From: Chromatiaceae bacterium | GTDB taxonomy: Bacteria; Pseudomonadota; Gammaproteobacteria; Chromatiales; Chromatiaceae | Reading direction: 5' to 3' | Assembly (NCBI GenBank): GCA_024235175.1 | Contig: JACKMX010000002.1 | Location: 186,001-250,000 of the forward strand | Length of the DNA: 64,000 nt | In this document: positions 33,353 to 42,134 of the stretch, piece after piece | Layout of the letters: each line of letters begins with the position of its first letter | Numbering within the stretch: the stretch's first letter is position 1 | The notes under the pieces: model-generated | What the model saw: only the letters and a program-made list of their open reading frames with translations | The model's database searches: none | Told to the model about the DNA's origin: nothing | Program-made: the position numbers and the translations under genes

Positions 33353-33447
33353 GGGACGGAGGGATTATATTTTATACGATTGGTCTGACAAGAAGGATGC
33401 CATGCAAGGCGCATGGCGATCTGTTCAAATAATAATTCCTCCGTCCC
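33353..33447. mobile_element. MITE-like element with 16-bp terminal inverted repeats
   Basis: GGGACGGAGGGATTAT (33353-33368) and ATAATTCCTCCGTCCC (33432-33447) are inverted copies with 15 of 16 matches. A central hairpin GCCATGC/GCATGGC (33399-33417) completes a symmetric ~95-bp structure with no coding capacity. Similar GGGACGGAGG ends are familiar from small palindromic elements mobilised in trans by RAYT (REP-associated) transposases; that assignment is from memory. It sits 8 bp past the breakpoint of the truncated GTPase copy. Confidence 0.7.
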
Positions 33448-33501
33448 CTGTCCCTGCAGGCAACTCCTCAAAATTACTGAGGCTTTGTGAAATCTGGAAA
33501 A

Positions 33502-34044
33502 CTAATTCCGCAACATGTAGCTAGTGTCAGGACCTATGGGCAAAACGTAGTCGTGGGAGGCAATAACGATATTGGTTACTGCGTCAATTACCTTTGCGGT
33601 TACGAATAATGATCTACTTCCTTGCGCATAGGTGCCGACAATTACAGCTTGGGCGTTATGTTCTGCGCTAATGTTTTGCAATTCCCGCGAAAGCAGAAAC
33701 TCTCCGCTCTGGCTTTTGATATAGACGTTCTTCCTAAGTAACATCTCTATAACGGTAAAGCCTTTGTTGGAGAACTGGGTGACAACCTGTTGGGAAACCA
33801 TACGACCAAAAGTTGAGGATTGAAACAGATTATCAATATTGACAAAACTTGCCGCAATCACCGGGCGGCTGGGCTGCAGTCTCCCCCCTGCCTTTGTGAT
33901 CAATGCCTCTGCGGCCTGATGGCTGGTTGCCAGAAGATCAGCATCGGCAATAACTTCCCTTTTCATATTGTTAGGTACAGTCTCGCAGCCAACCAACAGT
34001 AACAGACCCATGGTTAACAACAGGACAGCAATCAATTTTCTCAT
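33502..34044 (-). CDS. FlgO-family outer-membrane lipoprotein
   Basis: 180 residues with a lipoprotein signal ending LLLLVGC (lipobox VGC at residue 19). The body matches the FlgO family: RPVIAASFVNIDNLFQSSTFG, MVSQQVVTQF, GEFLLSRELQNI and AVIVGTYAQGS. In Vibrio, FlgO is an outer-membrane protein needed for flagellar stability. It is the second of two lipoprotein genes read together, 11 bp apart. No flagellar genes are near, and it lies inside the segment bracketed by direct repeats. Confidence 0.85.
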   Translation of the reverse strand: MRKLIAVLLLTMGLLLLVGCETVPNNMKREVIADADLLATSHQAAEALITKAGGRLQPSRPVIAASFVNIDNLFQSSTFGRMVSQQVVTQFSNKGFTVIEMLLRKNVYIKSQSGEFLLSRELQNISAEHNAQAVIVGTYAQGSRSLFVTAKVIDAVTNIVIASHDYVLPIGPDTSYMLRN

Positions 34045-34055
34045 GGCGGCTCTCC

Positions 34056-34736
34056 TCAGTTGTCTACGACTTGAAAGGTCTTGCTGGCGGATTGGGGCCG
34101 GTAATTACCGGTATCTCCGTCATTGATATAGTAGATACGGGAGTCGGACATCAGAAAGCGCCCGTCCTTTGTCAACTTGGTGGTGATCAAGACTTCAGTT
34201 GGTGTAGGTGAAGCTGCGCTTCCGGAGAACAGATCAGCACCAACGGCAAAAGGAACAACTACCCAGCCTGGGTGGGTTTGAGTAAACGCATAACCAAGCA
34301 AAGCCACCGAACCCGCAGCAACCGAATAGGTTCCCATCGGTGGGGCGGTGTACCCACGATCATTGTGAGTAAGAATCTTGATATCGTAGCTTAGGTGTGA
34401 GGCTGAACTTGAATCGTAATTCAACACCAGTGCCCCTTGTTTAACCAGCTGACTCTGTAGCAGGTCGTAATAGGCTTCAGCGAAAGCACTTCTGTTACTT
34501 GTGGGCTTATTGATTACCAGAGCTGTACTGCCTTCTGGAAGCGATCTCATAATCTTTTCAGATTCGATTCCAGCAAGTACATCCCAATGATGGCCGGCCT
34601 GCATTATCTGCTGATTAGTTGCCGGGTATGTGGTGGCGTGTGGGACCTGCGCGTGGTTTACAGCGCATCCAGATATAAGTAGAACTGCACTGCCTATAAG
34701 TAAATAATCAAGTAATTGGTGTCTTCCGTTCTTCAT
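34056..34736 (-). CDS. Hypothetical lipoprotein (226 aa)
   Basis: 226 residues with a lipoprotein signal, lipobox LISGC at about residue 24. The mature part has no known motif that I recognise; it includes a glycine/alanine-rich hydrophobic stretch (YSVAAGSVALLGYAF) and ends QVVDN. It is 11 bp upstream of the FlgO-family gene and likely co-expressed, so the two may act together in the outer membrane. Confidence 0.75.
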   Translation of the reverse strand: MKNGRHQLLDYLLIGSAVLLISGCAVNHAQVPHATTYPATNQQIMQAGHHWDVLAGIESEKIMRSLPEGSTALVINKPTSNRSAFAEAYYDLLQSQLVKQGALVLNYDSSSASHLSYDIKILTHNDRGYTAPPMGTYSVAAGSVALLGYAFTQTHPGWVVVPFAVGADLFSGSAASPTPTEVLITTKLTKDGRFLMSDSRIYYINDGDTGNYRPQSASKTFQVVDN

Positions 34737-35177
34737 TTCTCTTTTCCCCTTGTTTCCCTGAAATCCAAGAAGTGTTTTCCTATCGCCACCTTCTGGTGAT
34801 CCTTAGTGGTGATCATAAACTGGAATTATCCAGATTGTAAAACCTACATAAAAATTGTTGGTTCTTCACACAAATGCAGGCATGATCGGGCCGTGGCAAA
34901 GAAGCTTCCATAATGAAAAGGTTTGGCCATATGACAGGGGTTTGTGACTAATGGTATTTACTTAAGCCGTCTATTTACTCTTTGTCATCCTGGCGGAGGC
35001 CAAAATCCAGCGACTTTGGGGCATTTATAGCCACCGGATCCTTATATTTGTCACGATGACAGAAATAATTTTCCTGAGCAAGTGCCACTATGGTCTGTCC
35101 TCAGTTTTTCACACATAATTTGTGTAAGATTATATGCATCAATAGTATGATTATATGTAGCACTATTAGAGACAAAG
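34737..35177. other. Intergenic region containing the parDE promoter
   Basis: 440 bp of AT-rich sequence between the lipoprotein pair (minus) and the toxin-antitoxin genes (plus). The right end holds operator-like repeats (35111-35157); no gene was recognised in the rest. Confidence 0.45.
35111..35157 (+). promoter_or_regulatory. Operator-like repeats upstream of parD
   Basis: GATTATATG occurs at 35128-35136 and again at 35149-35157, exactly 21 bases apart (two helical turns), just after an inverted repeat ACACA...TGTGT (35111-35125). Ribbon-helix-helix antitoxins bind such spaced repeats, so this is a plausible autoregulatory operator for the downstream parDE pair. Confidence 0.55.
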
Positions 35178-35447
35178 ATGACGACCACACGTAAAACAAT
35201 CACCGTCACTGGCCAGCAGGATGAGTGGATCAAGTCACGCATCGCTGCTGGCGAGTTTACCAACGACAGCGAGTACATTCGCGATCTGATTCGGCGTGAC
35301 CAAGCACGATTTTCTGAGATCGAAGCTATCCGTGCGGCACTAATCGAGGGCGAGGAAAGCGGCATCAGCGACCGGACACCTCAACAGATTCGGGAAGCTG
35401 TAAAGAAACGACTGCGAAAGAATGGCCAGTTACCACTTAAGTCGTGA
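35178..35447 (+). CDS. ParD-like antitoxin (ribbon-helix-helix)
   Basis: 89 residues: an N-terminal ribbon-helix-helix DNA-binding domain (TRKTITVTGQQDEWIKSRI...FTNDSEYIRDLIRR) followed by a flexible acidic tail that would wrap the toxin. This matches the CC2985/ParD antidote family. The parE start lies 26 bases inside its 3' end, so the pair is coupled. It probably represses its own promoter through the repeats just upstream. Confidence 0.92.
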   Translation: MTTTRKTITVTGQQDEWIKSRIAAGEFTNDSEYIRDLIRRDQARFSEIEAIRAALIEGEESGISDRTPQQIREAVKKRLRKNGQLPLKS

Positions 35448-35721
35448 GGCGCTCGAAGACCTGGACCAGCTTTATGAATTTGGCATATTGACCTTCGGTT
35501 TACGACAAGCCGATGTCTATTTTGATGGGATTGTGGACAGATTTCAGGAAATGGCTGACAGACCGGAACTCTATCCAGAGGTCGATCACATTCGCCAAGG
35601 TTACCGCCGCAGCGTTTACAAGTCGCACTCGATCTACTATCAAATCAGCCTTGACGACATCGTCATTGTTCGTATTTTGGGGCAGCAAGACATAGGCGAA
35701 GAGTTAGCCGATCGCCGATGA
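35422..35721 (+). CDS. ParE-like toxin (RelE/ParE superfamily)
   Basis: 99 residues with the ParE pattern: SREALEDLDQLYEFGILTFG, FQEMADRPELYPEVDHIRQGYRRSVYKSHSIYYQ and VRILGQQD at the C-terminus. ParE toxins poison DNA gyrase. Length and conserved residues look intact. It overlaps the antitoxin gene by 26 bases. The pair lies between the two copies of a 495-bp direct repeat. Confidence 0.93.
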   Translation: MASYHLSREALEDLDQLYEFGILTFGLRQADVYFDGIVDRFQEMADRPELYPEVDHIRQGYRRSVYKSHSIYYQISLDDIVIVRILGQQDIGEELADRR

Positions 35722-35819
35722 CTTGCAACCTATGCTCAACATGACCGGACAATACAGAGGCCAACTGCTGCCGGACCCAGGATAGTATTAAGTACCATCC
35801 GGATCAGAGCACCTATTGC

Positions 35820-37436
35820 TCACTTACTCCATGGTAGTCTCGTAGTTAGCGCCTCTGATCGCTCACTCAGCTCATCGCATATCGCTTTGACACCGGAGAG
35901 ACAGTTCGCCCGTGAATCCAACGCAACTGCCAGTGCAGCTGCACCCTGCTCCTCTATCCGGGCCAATCCCGCCCGCGTGCCTGCTCTCAGCGCCTGAGCA
36001 ACCGATTCGGAGAGTGTCGGCACGAGCTTGCGCTGCAGCAGCCACGGCAGCAGCCAACAAAGTAAAATCAGCAGGCCCGAATGGATTGCATAATCGAGCC
36101 CCAGGAACTGGGCTTTCCCCTGGGTACCCTGGTAAAAACGTATGACCAAATGGTATACCACCCAACCGGAGGCGGCCGCCGGCAGCAGCCAGCTCAACCA
36201 ACCCGCCATACGGCAGACCCCGCGTCGAATGGTGCCGCCAGGCAGCAGCAGCGCATTTGCGCATGCAGCTTCGCCTCCCTGCAGAAACTCGCCTTTCGCA
36301 TCCTGGCGCAGCTGTTGCAGCCACTTCCCGAACGGAACCAAGGGTACACTTCGTTGCTGCAGCAGATACTCCAACTCACTGGCCATATCATGCAAACGGG
36401 TCTCTATTCGACTGCTCCAGATCCCGGACAACAATACCGACGGCTGCAAGCTGCCCGCATGCTCTCCCGGCTCTTTTTTCGGTGCACGCCATGGAAGAAC
36501 ACTCTCCTGCTGAAAACTCCCTGCCAGCAGCCGGCCGTTGGTCGTCAGTTCTGCATCCACCTCCTCCAGGCTCTGCAGGAGTTTCTCTCTCCAGGCAGTC
36601 TCCAGTTCGTCCAGCGGTAAGCCTTCCAATCTGTCAACAAATGCTTCGCATACTCTTTCCAGCTCCTCCAGCCTCGCCTGCACGCCGAGCTGCTGCAGCA
36701 GTTCAAGACCATAGGTCTCAATGGCCTCATTGATCGTCTGTTCCAAGCGGCTGAAATCGTCGTCGTCCCGCTCAGGATCAATGCAGCTTGTACGCAGAAT
36801 GACCGGATCGCCGAATCCCTCCTGCTGCAGTCGCCGCCGAAAGTGCTCCAGCTGCTCGGAATGACCCTGATCCCACTGGTTCATAACAAACAGCCAGGAG
36901 TGCTTCCCGCCGCGCTTTTGAACAAATCGCCAGCCGATGTCATCCTGATAGCGTCCTGGGCTTACAACATAGATCAACCAGTCGACATAGGGCAGCCATG
37001 CCTGGACAAGAACTCTGTGCTGCTCTTCCACACTGTCGAAATCCGGCATATCCAGCCAGGCTATCAGACGCCTCCGGTCATCTGCATGGTACGCAATTCT
37101 GGTCTCTTCCAGCGGCAGATCGGCGGGGAACTCGCCCAGAAGGTAATCGCGATGCAGAAAGAGGGTCACCTCGTGGGAGGTGGGACGTTCCACACCGGTA
37201 CGGGCTATGCTCTCTCCGGCGAGACGATTCAGCAGGCTGCTCTTGCCGACACCGGTGCCGCCAAAGAAGGCGACAATCAGCGGCCGTTGGCCCTTGCGGG
37301 AGAAGATCGCCTCCGCCTGCTGCCGCTCTATCTCCCGGAGCTGATCAATATCGCGCCCGGATATCCAGCCCTCCGCTGATGCGGCTTCGGACCATTGTTC
37401 GAGCTTTTGATGTTGTTGTTCGAATAGTTCGTTCAT
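35820..37436 (-). CDS. Dynamin-like membrane GTPase (first of a pair)
   Basis: 538 residues. G1 FFGGTGVGKSSLLN (residues 58-70), G3 DMPDFDSVEE and G4 NQWDQGH are clear. The middle is helical, and the C-terminal third has two hydrophobic segments (LSWLLPAAASGWVVYHLVI, GLLILLCWLLPWLL) that could insert in the membrane. This is the plan of bacterial dynamin-like or Era-like membrane GTPases. Its start overlaps the stop of the second GTPase gene (37433-39190) by 4 bases. A 495-bp part of its 3' region is duplicated at 32850-33344. Confidence 0.85.
   Translation of the reverse strand: MNELFEQQHQKLEQWSEAASAEGWISGRDIDQLREIERQQAEAIFSRKGQRPLIVAFFGGTGVGKSSLLNRLAGESIARTGVERPTSHEVTLFLHRDYLLGEFPADLPLEETRIAYHADDRRRLIAWLDMPDFDSVEEQHRVLVQAWLPYVDWLIYVVSPGRYQDDIGWRFVQKRGGKHSWLFVMNQWDQGHSEQLEHFRRRLQQEGFGDPVILRTSCIDPERDDDDFSRLEQTINEAIETYGLELLQQLGVQARLEELERVCEAFVDRLEGLPLDELETAWREKLLQSLEEVDAELTTNGRLLAGSFQQESVLPWRAPKKEPGEHAGSLQPSVLLSGIWSSRIETRLHDMASELEYLLQQRSVPLVPFGKWLQQLRQDAKGEFLQGGEAACANALLLPGGTIRRGVCRMAGWLSWLLPAAASGWVVYHLVIRFYQGTQGKAQFLGLDYAIHSGLLILLCWLLPWLLQRKLVPTLSESVAQALRAGTRAGLARIEEQGAAALAVALDSRANCLSGVKAICDELSERSEALTTRLPWSK
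35868..36362. repeat. 495-bp direct repeat, copy B
   Basis: Within the intact GTPase gene; partner of 32850-33344. The two copies bracket 2523 bp holding a MITE-like element, two lipoprotein genes and parDE. Confidence 0.9.
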
Positions 37437-39190
37437 TTGGGGCCTGTCAACAGTGCAAGCGACCGCTCAGCATGCTCGATCAGTTCGGTTGGAATGGCAT
37501 AACAGCGCGCTTCGGGAATCCAGCCCGGCAGATGCAGCAGCCGTTCCGCCAGTACCCCCCGGAACAGAGTCTGCCGCAGCAACACCAGTTGCCGCTCTTT
37601 CAGCTCCGACTCCACCTGTTTCATATATCCCCCCACCGCTCCTTCGGCAAGCAGTGAAGTGATTGAGAGCATGGCCGGGGTCAACAACAGATCGTTGATG
37701 CCCACACCACCCGTTTTAACCGCCAGAACAATCGCCGCGGTATCGGTGGTTAGCCTGGCTGCCCGCAGTCCGTTCAGGGTTGTGGGATGCTGCTGAAGGT
37801 GGCGATAGAGTCGCTGGCTGGCCTCCTCGATCTCCGCCTCAAAGCCTGACTGGTAGTCAGCCACCGCCGCCTGCGCCTCACTTCTGATAGGTGTACTCTC
37901 CAGATTCAGCAGCGCCAACAGCTCCCGCCACCAGGCATTGGCCGAATCCTCTCCGGCAAGCAGCCGCTCACTGGCTTTTCGCTGCAACTCTATGAGCAGG
38001 TGCGATACCGTCTCCTGCAGCACGCCCGCCTCCTGTTCATGTCCTCCGGCACTCTTCCCTGAAAAACGCTCCTTGAACAGCGCCTGAAGTCGTCGTGCCG
38101 GCCAGGTCACCACAGATCTGACTTTGGTGAGCGCCGCAGCGATTCCGGGGATCTCCAACAGCTCCAGCAAACGCAGGATGGCACGCTGCAGCGCGTAGGA
38201 GTAATGCAGATTATCCAGACATTCACGCCGGTAGACGACAACAGCTTCTTCAATGCCGGTTTCCACCGCGCGCTGCCAATAGTCGGCTGCTGCCAGCTCG
38301 CGTCTGAGCGGAGCAGTCCACTCGCTCCAGTGTTGGCCGAGATAGGCAATCAGTTTTTCGGAAGACCGGCCGGATTCCGGCGAGTCCAGAAACTGAGCCA
38401 GGTGTGTGCGCAAACTCTTTGCAGCGGGAGTAACCGCCAGTGCTTCGCCCGCTTTTTCGACATAGGGGAGGGAGAGAATTCCGGCAACGGATATGGATTC
38501 GACCTGCAGCCGTTTTTCCAGAGAGTGACGCAATGCGGCCTCTTCCATCCGCTCCGTCTTGTTCAGGCAGATCATTAGCGGGATCCCCAGAGGTGCGATC
38601 AGGCGAAGCATTCGCCAGACCGAGCGGTCGGCGTACTTCTCCCTGCTGACCACCAGCAGCAACGCGTCCGCCAGCGCACAGAGCTCGGGCACCGTGTCGC
38701 GGTAGCTGCGTGAGCCGACCGAATCGAAGTCCGGGGTATCCCAGACGATCGAAGGCCGCCTGGCAAATGACTCTGCCTGCCCGGAACGGGAAAGTGAGAA
38801 GAGGTCGCCCTCGCCCGGACTCTCCGGTTCAACCTGCCGCCATCCCGGCAGAACCGACTTGAGGCAGCGGTTCGCATCCGGTGTCATCTCCTCGCTGACG
38901 AAACCATGCGCATACCGGGTATGACCGGCCAGCGGGCTTGCCGCGGCCATCTTCGTCCCGAGCAGCAGGTTGACCACACTGCTCTTACCCGACTGGGTTG
39001 GACCGATTACGCCCAACTGAAGCGGCAGAGACCACTCCTTGTTGCGCTGGATTGCGTTGCGCAGCAGCGCATTGGCAAAAATAAGCGTAGGGAGTTTCTC
39101 CCCGGAATCGGTATCCGGTGGGATAATAATGCGCTCGCGCTGCTGCAACAGCTGGAGAAACTCGCTGATATCCTGGAGTTCGGAATACAT
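37433..39190 (-). CDS. Dynamin-like GTPase (second of a pair)
   Basis: 585 residues. G1 GPTQSGKSSVVN (residues 63-74), G2-region threonine in LAGHTRYAHGF, G3 DTPDFDSV and G4 CLNKTE are present. The remaining ~350 residues are mostly helical, with a hydrophobic stretch near 500. It is paralogous to the downstream GTPase (both share DxPDFDSV), and the overlapping gene pair suggests a heteromeric dynamin-like complex. It lies 65 bp downstream of ccoS on the same strand, so it may belong to the cbb3 oxidase assembly transcript. Confidence 0.85.
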   Translation of the reverse strand: MYSELQDISEFLQLLQQRERIIIPPDTDSGEKLPTLIFANALLRNAIQRNKEWSLPLQLGVIGPTQSGKSSVVNLLLGTKMAAASPLAGHTRYAHGFVSEEMTPDANRCLKSVLPGWRQVEPESPGEGDLFSLSRSGQAESFARRPSIVWDTPDFDSVGSRSYRDTVPELCALADALLLVVSREKYADRSVWRMLRLIAPLGIPLMICLNKTERMEEAALRHSLEKRLQVESISVAGILSLPYVEKAGEALAVTPAAKSLRTHLAQFLDSPESGRSSEKLIAYLGQHWSEWTAPLRRELAAADYWQRAVETGIEEAVVVYRRECLDNLHYSYALQRAILRLLELLEIPGIAAALTKVRSVVTWPARRLQALFKERFSGKSAGGHEQEAGVLQETVSHLLIELQRKASERLLAGEDSANAWWRELLALLNLESTPIRSEAQAAVADYQSGFEAEIEEASQRLYRHLQQHPTTLNGLRAARLTTDTAAIVLAVKTGGVGINDLLLTPAMLSITSLLAEGAVGGYMKQVESELKERQLVLLRQTLFRGVLAERLLHLPGWIPEARCYAIPTELIEHAERSLALLTGPK

Positions 39191-39255
39191 GGATGGAGAG
39201 GATAAACTGAAACAGGCCGGCGGTCAGGTGTTAGTTTCGAAGATTAAAAATCAGG

Positions 39256-39462
39256 CTAACCCTTTTCCCCGTTTTCTTCCGATTTCTCTTTCTGCTCTTG
39301 TATAGGAGATTTCCGGGGAGAGAGATCTTCATCCATCAGTATGCGGCTCGCCTCTCCTTCAAGGTCCTCGAACTGTCCGCTTCTGGCAGCCCAGAAAAAT
39401 ACACCGACGCCGACCAGTCCGAGAATAATCATGCCGGGAATCAATCCGTAAATCACATCCAT
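39256..39462 (-). CDS. ccoS: cbb3-type oxidase assembly protein CcoS
   Basis: 68 residues with one N-terminal membrane helix (LIPGMIILGLVGVGVFFWA) followed by the CcoS hallmark AARSGQFEDLEGEASRIL and a charged tail. CcoS is needed for heme and copper insertion in cbb3 oxidase. It is separated from ccoI by 168 bp that contain a heptamer array. Confidence 0.93.
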   Translation of the reverse strand: MDVIYGLIPGMIILGLVGVGVFFWAARSGQFEDLEGEASRILMDEDLSPRKSPIQEQKEKSEENGEKG

Positions 39463-39534
39463 AGTAACTTTTCAACAACTCCCTGCAAAACGACGGGAAA
39501 GTGACATTATAGACTAAAAGCGTTAGTGCCCTGG

Positions 39535-39576
39535 AAGGGCCAAGGGCCAAGGGCCAAGGGCCAAGGGCCAAGGGCC
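39535..39576. repeat. Six perfect AAGGGCC heptamers
   Basis: AAGGGCC is repeated six times without change between the ccoI stop (39630) and the ccoS start (39462). A seven-base perfect array outside genes is prone to slippage and can act as a spacer that varies ccoS expression. Confidence 0.9.
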
Positions 39577-39629
39577 AACGAGGATACCATCCATTTACTG
39601 TCGCTCAATTTGCTTAGCATGCACCGCCG

Positions 39630-42134
39630 CTATCTCACGGACTTGAACAGTGTCCTGATCCTTGCTGCATTCCCAATAACCAGCAGCGAACTGACCGGCA
39701 TGGAGACTGCTGCGACCAAGGGTGTAATCAGGGCCATCATCGCCAATGGAACCATAATCAGATTATAGGTGATTGAGATGGCGATGTTCTGCCTTATGGT
39801 ACGCAGGGTCCGGCGGGAGAGCGCCGCAGCCAGCCGCACCTTTTCAAGTTCACTGCTTATCAGGACGATATCCGCGCTGGCTATCGAAACGTCTGTGCCT
39901 GAACCCAGTGCGATGCCGACATCCGCACGCACCAGTGCCGGAGCATCGTTGACGCCATCCCCCACCATTGCAACCTTGTGCCTGTCAGACTGGAGTTCAC
40001 CGATCATCCGGTCTTTCTGTTCCGGTAGCACCTCGGCAATAACCTTCATCCCACCCAGCCGTCGGGCGATCTTCTCGGCGGCAGCCTGGCGGTCACCACT
40101 CAACAGAGTCACATCCATACCATCCCGTTTTAGCGCGTCGATAAGCGCCGGCGCGTCTTTACGAAGTCTGTCATCCACTGCAATCAAAGCCTGCTCAGTG
40201 CCATCCACGGCGAATCTGAGGTAGCCAACCCCAAGCGCATCCAGGCGCGCCGACTCAGCGCTAAAGCGGGGATTGAACGATACCTTGCGGTCATCCATCC
40301 AGGCAGTTGTACCAGCTACAATCCGCTGACCCTGAAAGGTTGCGCTAACCCCGAATCCCGGCCGGTATGCGAAACTTTCCACCGCAGAAGGCGGGATGGA
40401 GAGTCCGGCATCTTTCGCACTCGCGATCACCGCCGCAGCGATCGGGTGTTCCGAGTAGCGCTCAACAGCTGCAAGCTGTTCGAGGACACGGCGCGTCTCC
40501 GGTCCCATTTGGCTAGCTTCCGCACTCCAGCTTTCGCTCACAGTCAGCAGCGATACGACACGCATCCTCCCTTCGGTCAGGGTGCCCGTTTTGTCGAATA
40601 CAAAATGGCGGATGGATGAGAGCGTTTCCAGCACTTCGCCATTCCGGACCAGTATGCCGTGTCGCGCTCCCAGTCCGGATGCAACCGCGATCGCCATCGG
40701 TGTCGCCAGCCCAAAGGCGCATGGACAGGTTATGATCAGCACCGCAGTGGCTGCCATCAACGCTGTCTCAAGATCACTCTTCAGCCACCAGATGAAGGTG
40801 ACAACAGCAAGCCCTAAGGTAACAGCGACAAACCAGGGTACGATACGATCGGCCACGCATTGAATCGGTGCTTTGCTGGCTTGTGCCTCCTCCACCAGGT
40901 GAATGATGCGGCCCAGCGCCGTATCCTTCAGCAGCCCCTCCACCCTTATCATCAACGGACCGTTCCCGTTGATGGTGCCGGCAGAGACAGTATCGCCCAC
41001 GGTTTTCTCAACCCCTCCGGATTCTCCGGTAAGCATCGCTTCATCGACCGAGCTGACCCCCTCACTGATGGTGCCGTCCACCGGAATGCGTTCACCGGGT
41101 TTCACCAGAACCCGATTTCCGGGTTTTACAGAACGGATGGGTACAACCTTCTCCGCGCCATCCTGTACCAGCGTGGCCACCCGAGGTTGCAGATCGAGCA
41201 GGCGTTGAGTCGATGCGACTGCCTGTCTTTTGGAGAGGGCCTCAAGATAACGCCCCAGAAGAATAACGAAGAGGAAATTGACCACAGTATCGTAGTAAAC
41301 CTCACCGGAGATGGAGCCGCTGAGTGTGACATAGAGAGAGTAGAGATAAGTGACGCTGGCGCCGATCGCAATCGGCAGATCCATACCCAGGTACAGATTG
41401 CGCAGTCCGTTCCAGGCACCCCTGTAGAACGGGTAACCGGAATAGAGCAGTGCAGGCGTCGCGAGCGCGAAACCGACCCAATGAAACAATGTGCGAAACT
41501 CACCCTTATCAGCACCCGAGTAGAGGGCGATGGAGATCCACAGCAGATTCATCATGGTGAAACCCGCAAACGCCATGCGATAGAGCAGGCTTCGGTTCTG
41601 CCGGTTTATCCTGCCTTCGGCAGTATCCGGATCGTAGGGCACGGCTGCATAACCGATCTGACCCAGCCTGCCAATGATGGAGGAGAGCTTCCGGCGACTG
41701 TTGTCCCACTTGATATGCAGCTTACGCCCGGAAAGGTTGACCCGGGCTTCAGTAACGCCCGACATCGCGTGCAGACTGTTTTCGATCAACCAGACGCAGG
41801 CAGCACAGTGGATTCCTTCAACCAACAAGTGAATATCCCTGAGTTCGCCCAAGTCCCCGACGAACTCCTCCTGCACCTCATCCAGATCGTAAAAACCCAA
41901 TTCGCGCGGCAGTTCAGGCGGCGGCCCCAGCAAAGTGCCTTCGGGAGTCCGTTGGTAAAACCCCTCAAGACCTGCATTGTAGATCGCCTCACAAACAGAG
42001 CGACAACCGTTACAGCAGAACGATCGCGACTTACCGTCGAGTTCCGCGTCGATTCTATCGGTCCCAGTAATCGGAAGCGTACAGTGAAAACAGCGCTGCT
42101 CCGGGTCAGCGGTCTGTTGCCGGGCTCTGCCCAC
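39630..42134 (-). CDS. ccoI: Cu+-exporting P-type ATPase for cbb3 oxidase (CcoI/FixI)
   Basis: 834 residues, GTG start sharing one base with the ccoH stop (TAGTG). An N-terminal Cys cluster (CFHCTLPI, CCNGCRSVCEAIY) and a heavy-metal-associated motif GIHCAACVWLIE precede the ATPase core: MLTGESGGVEK, the ion-binding TCPCAFGLATP, phosphorylation site DKTGTL and hinge GDGVNDAPAL. It pumps copper for cbb3 oxidase assembly. Length is usual for the FixI class. Confidence 0.96.
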   Translation of the reverse strand: MGRARQQTADPEQRCFHCTLPITGTDRIDAELDGKSRSFCCNGCRSVCEAIYNAGLEGFYQRTPEGTLLGPPPELPRELGFYDLDEVQEEFVGDLGELRDIHLLVEGIHCAACVWLIENSLHAMSGVTEARVNLSGRKLHIKWDNSRRKLSSIIGRLGQIGYAAVPYDPDTAEGRINRQNRSLLYRMAFAGFTMMNLLWISIALYSGADKGEFRTLFHWVGFALATPALLYSGYPFYRGAWNGLRNLYLGMDLPIAIGASVTYLYSLYVTLSGSISGEVYYDTVVNFLFVILLGRYLEALSKRQAVASTQRLLDLQPRVATLVQDGAEKVVPIRSVKPGNRVLVKPGERIPVDGTISEGVSSVDEAMLTGESGGVEKTVGDTVSAGTINGNGPLMIRVEGLLKDTALGRIIHLVEEAQASKAPIQCVADRIVPWFVAVTLGLAVVTFIWWLKSDLETALMAATAVLIITCPCAFGLATPMAIAVASGLGARHGILVRNGEVLETLSSIRHFVFDKTGTLTEGRMRVVSLLTVSESWSAEASQMGPETRRVLEQLAAVERYSEHPIAAAVIASAKDAGLSIPPSAVESFAYRPGFGVSATFQGQRIVAGTTAWMDDRKVSFNPRFSAESARLDALGVGYLRFAVDGTEQALIAVDDRLRKDAPALIDALKRDGMDVTLLSGDRQAAAEKIARRLGGMKVIAEVLPEQKDRMIGELQSDRHKVAMVGDGVNDAPALVRADVGIALGSGTDVSIASADIVLISSELEKVRLAAALSRRTLRTIRQNIAISITYNLIMVPLAMMALITPLVAAVSMPVSSLLVIGNAARIRTLFKSVR

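Noticed and set aside
32854..33471. 205-residue minus-strand frame across the MITE-like element
   Set aside because: It is an out-of-frame reading of the truncated GTPase copy fused by chance to the repeat element.
39535..39576. Heptamer array as a possible CRISPR
   Set aside because: Units are 7 bases with no spacers; it is a simple tandem repeat.
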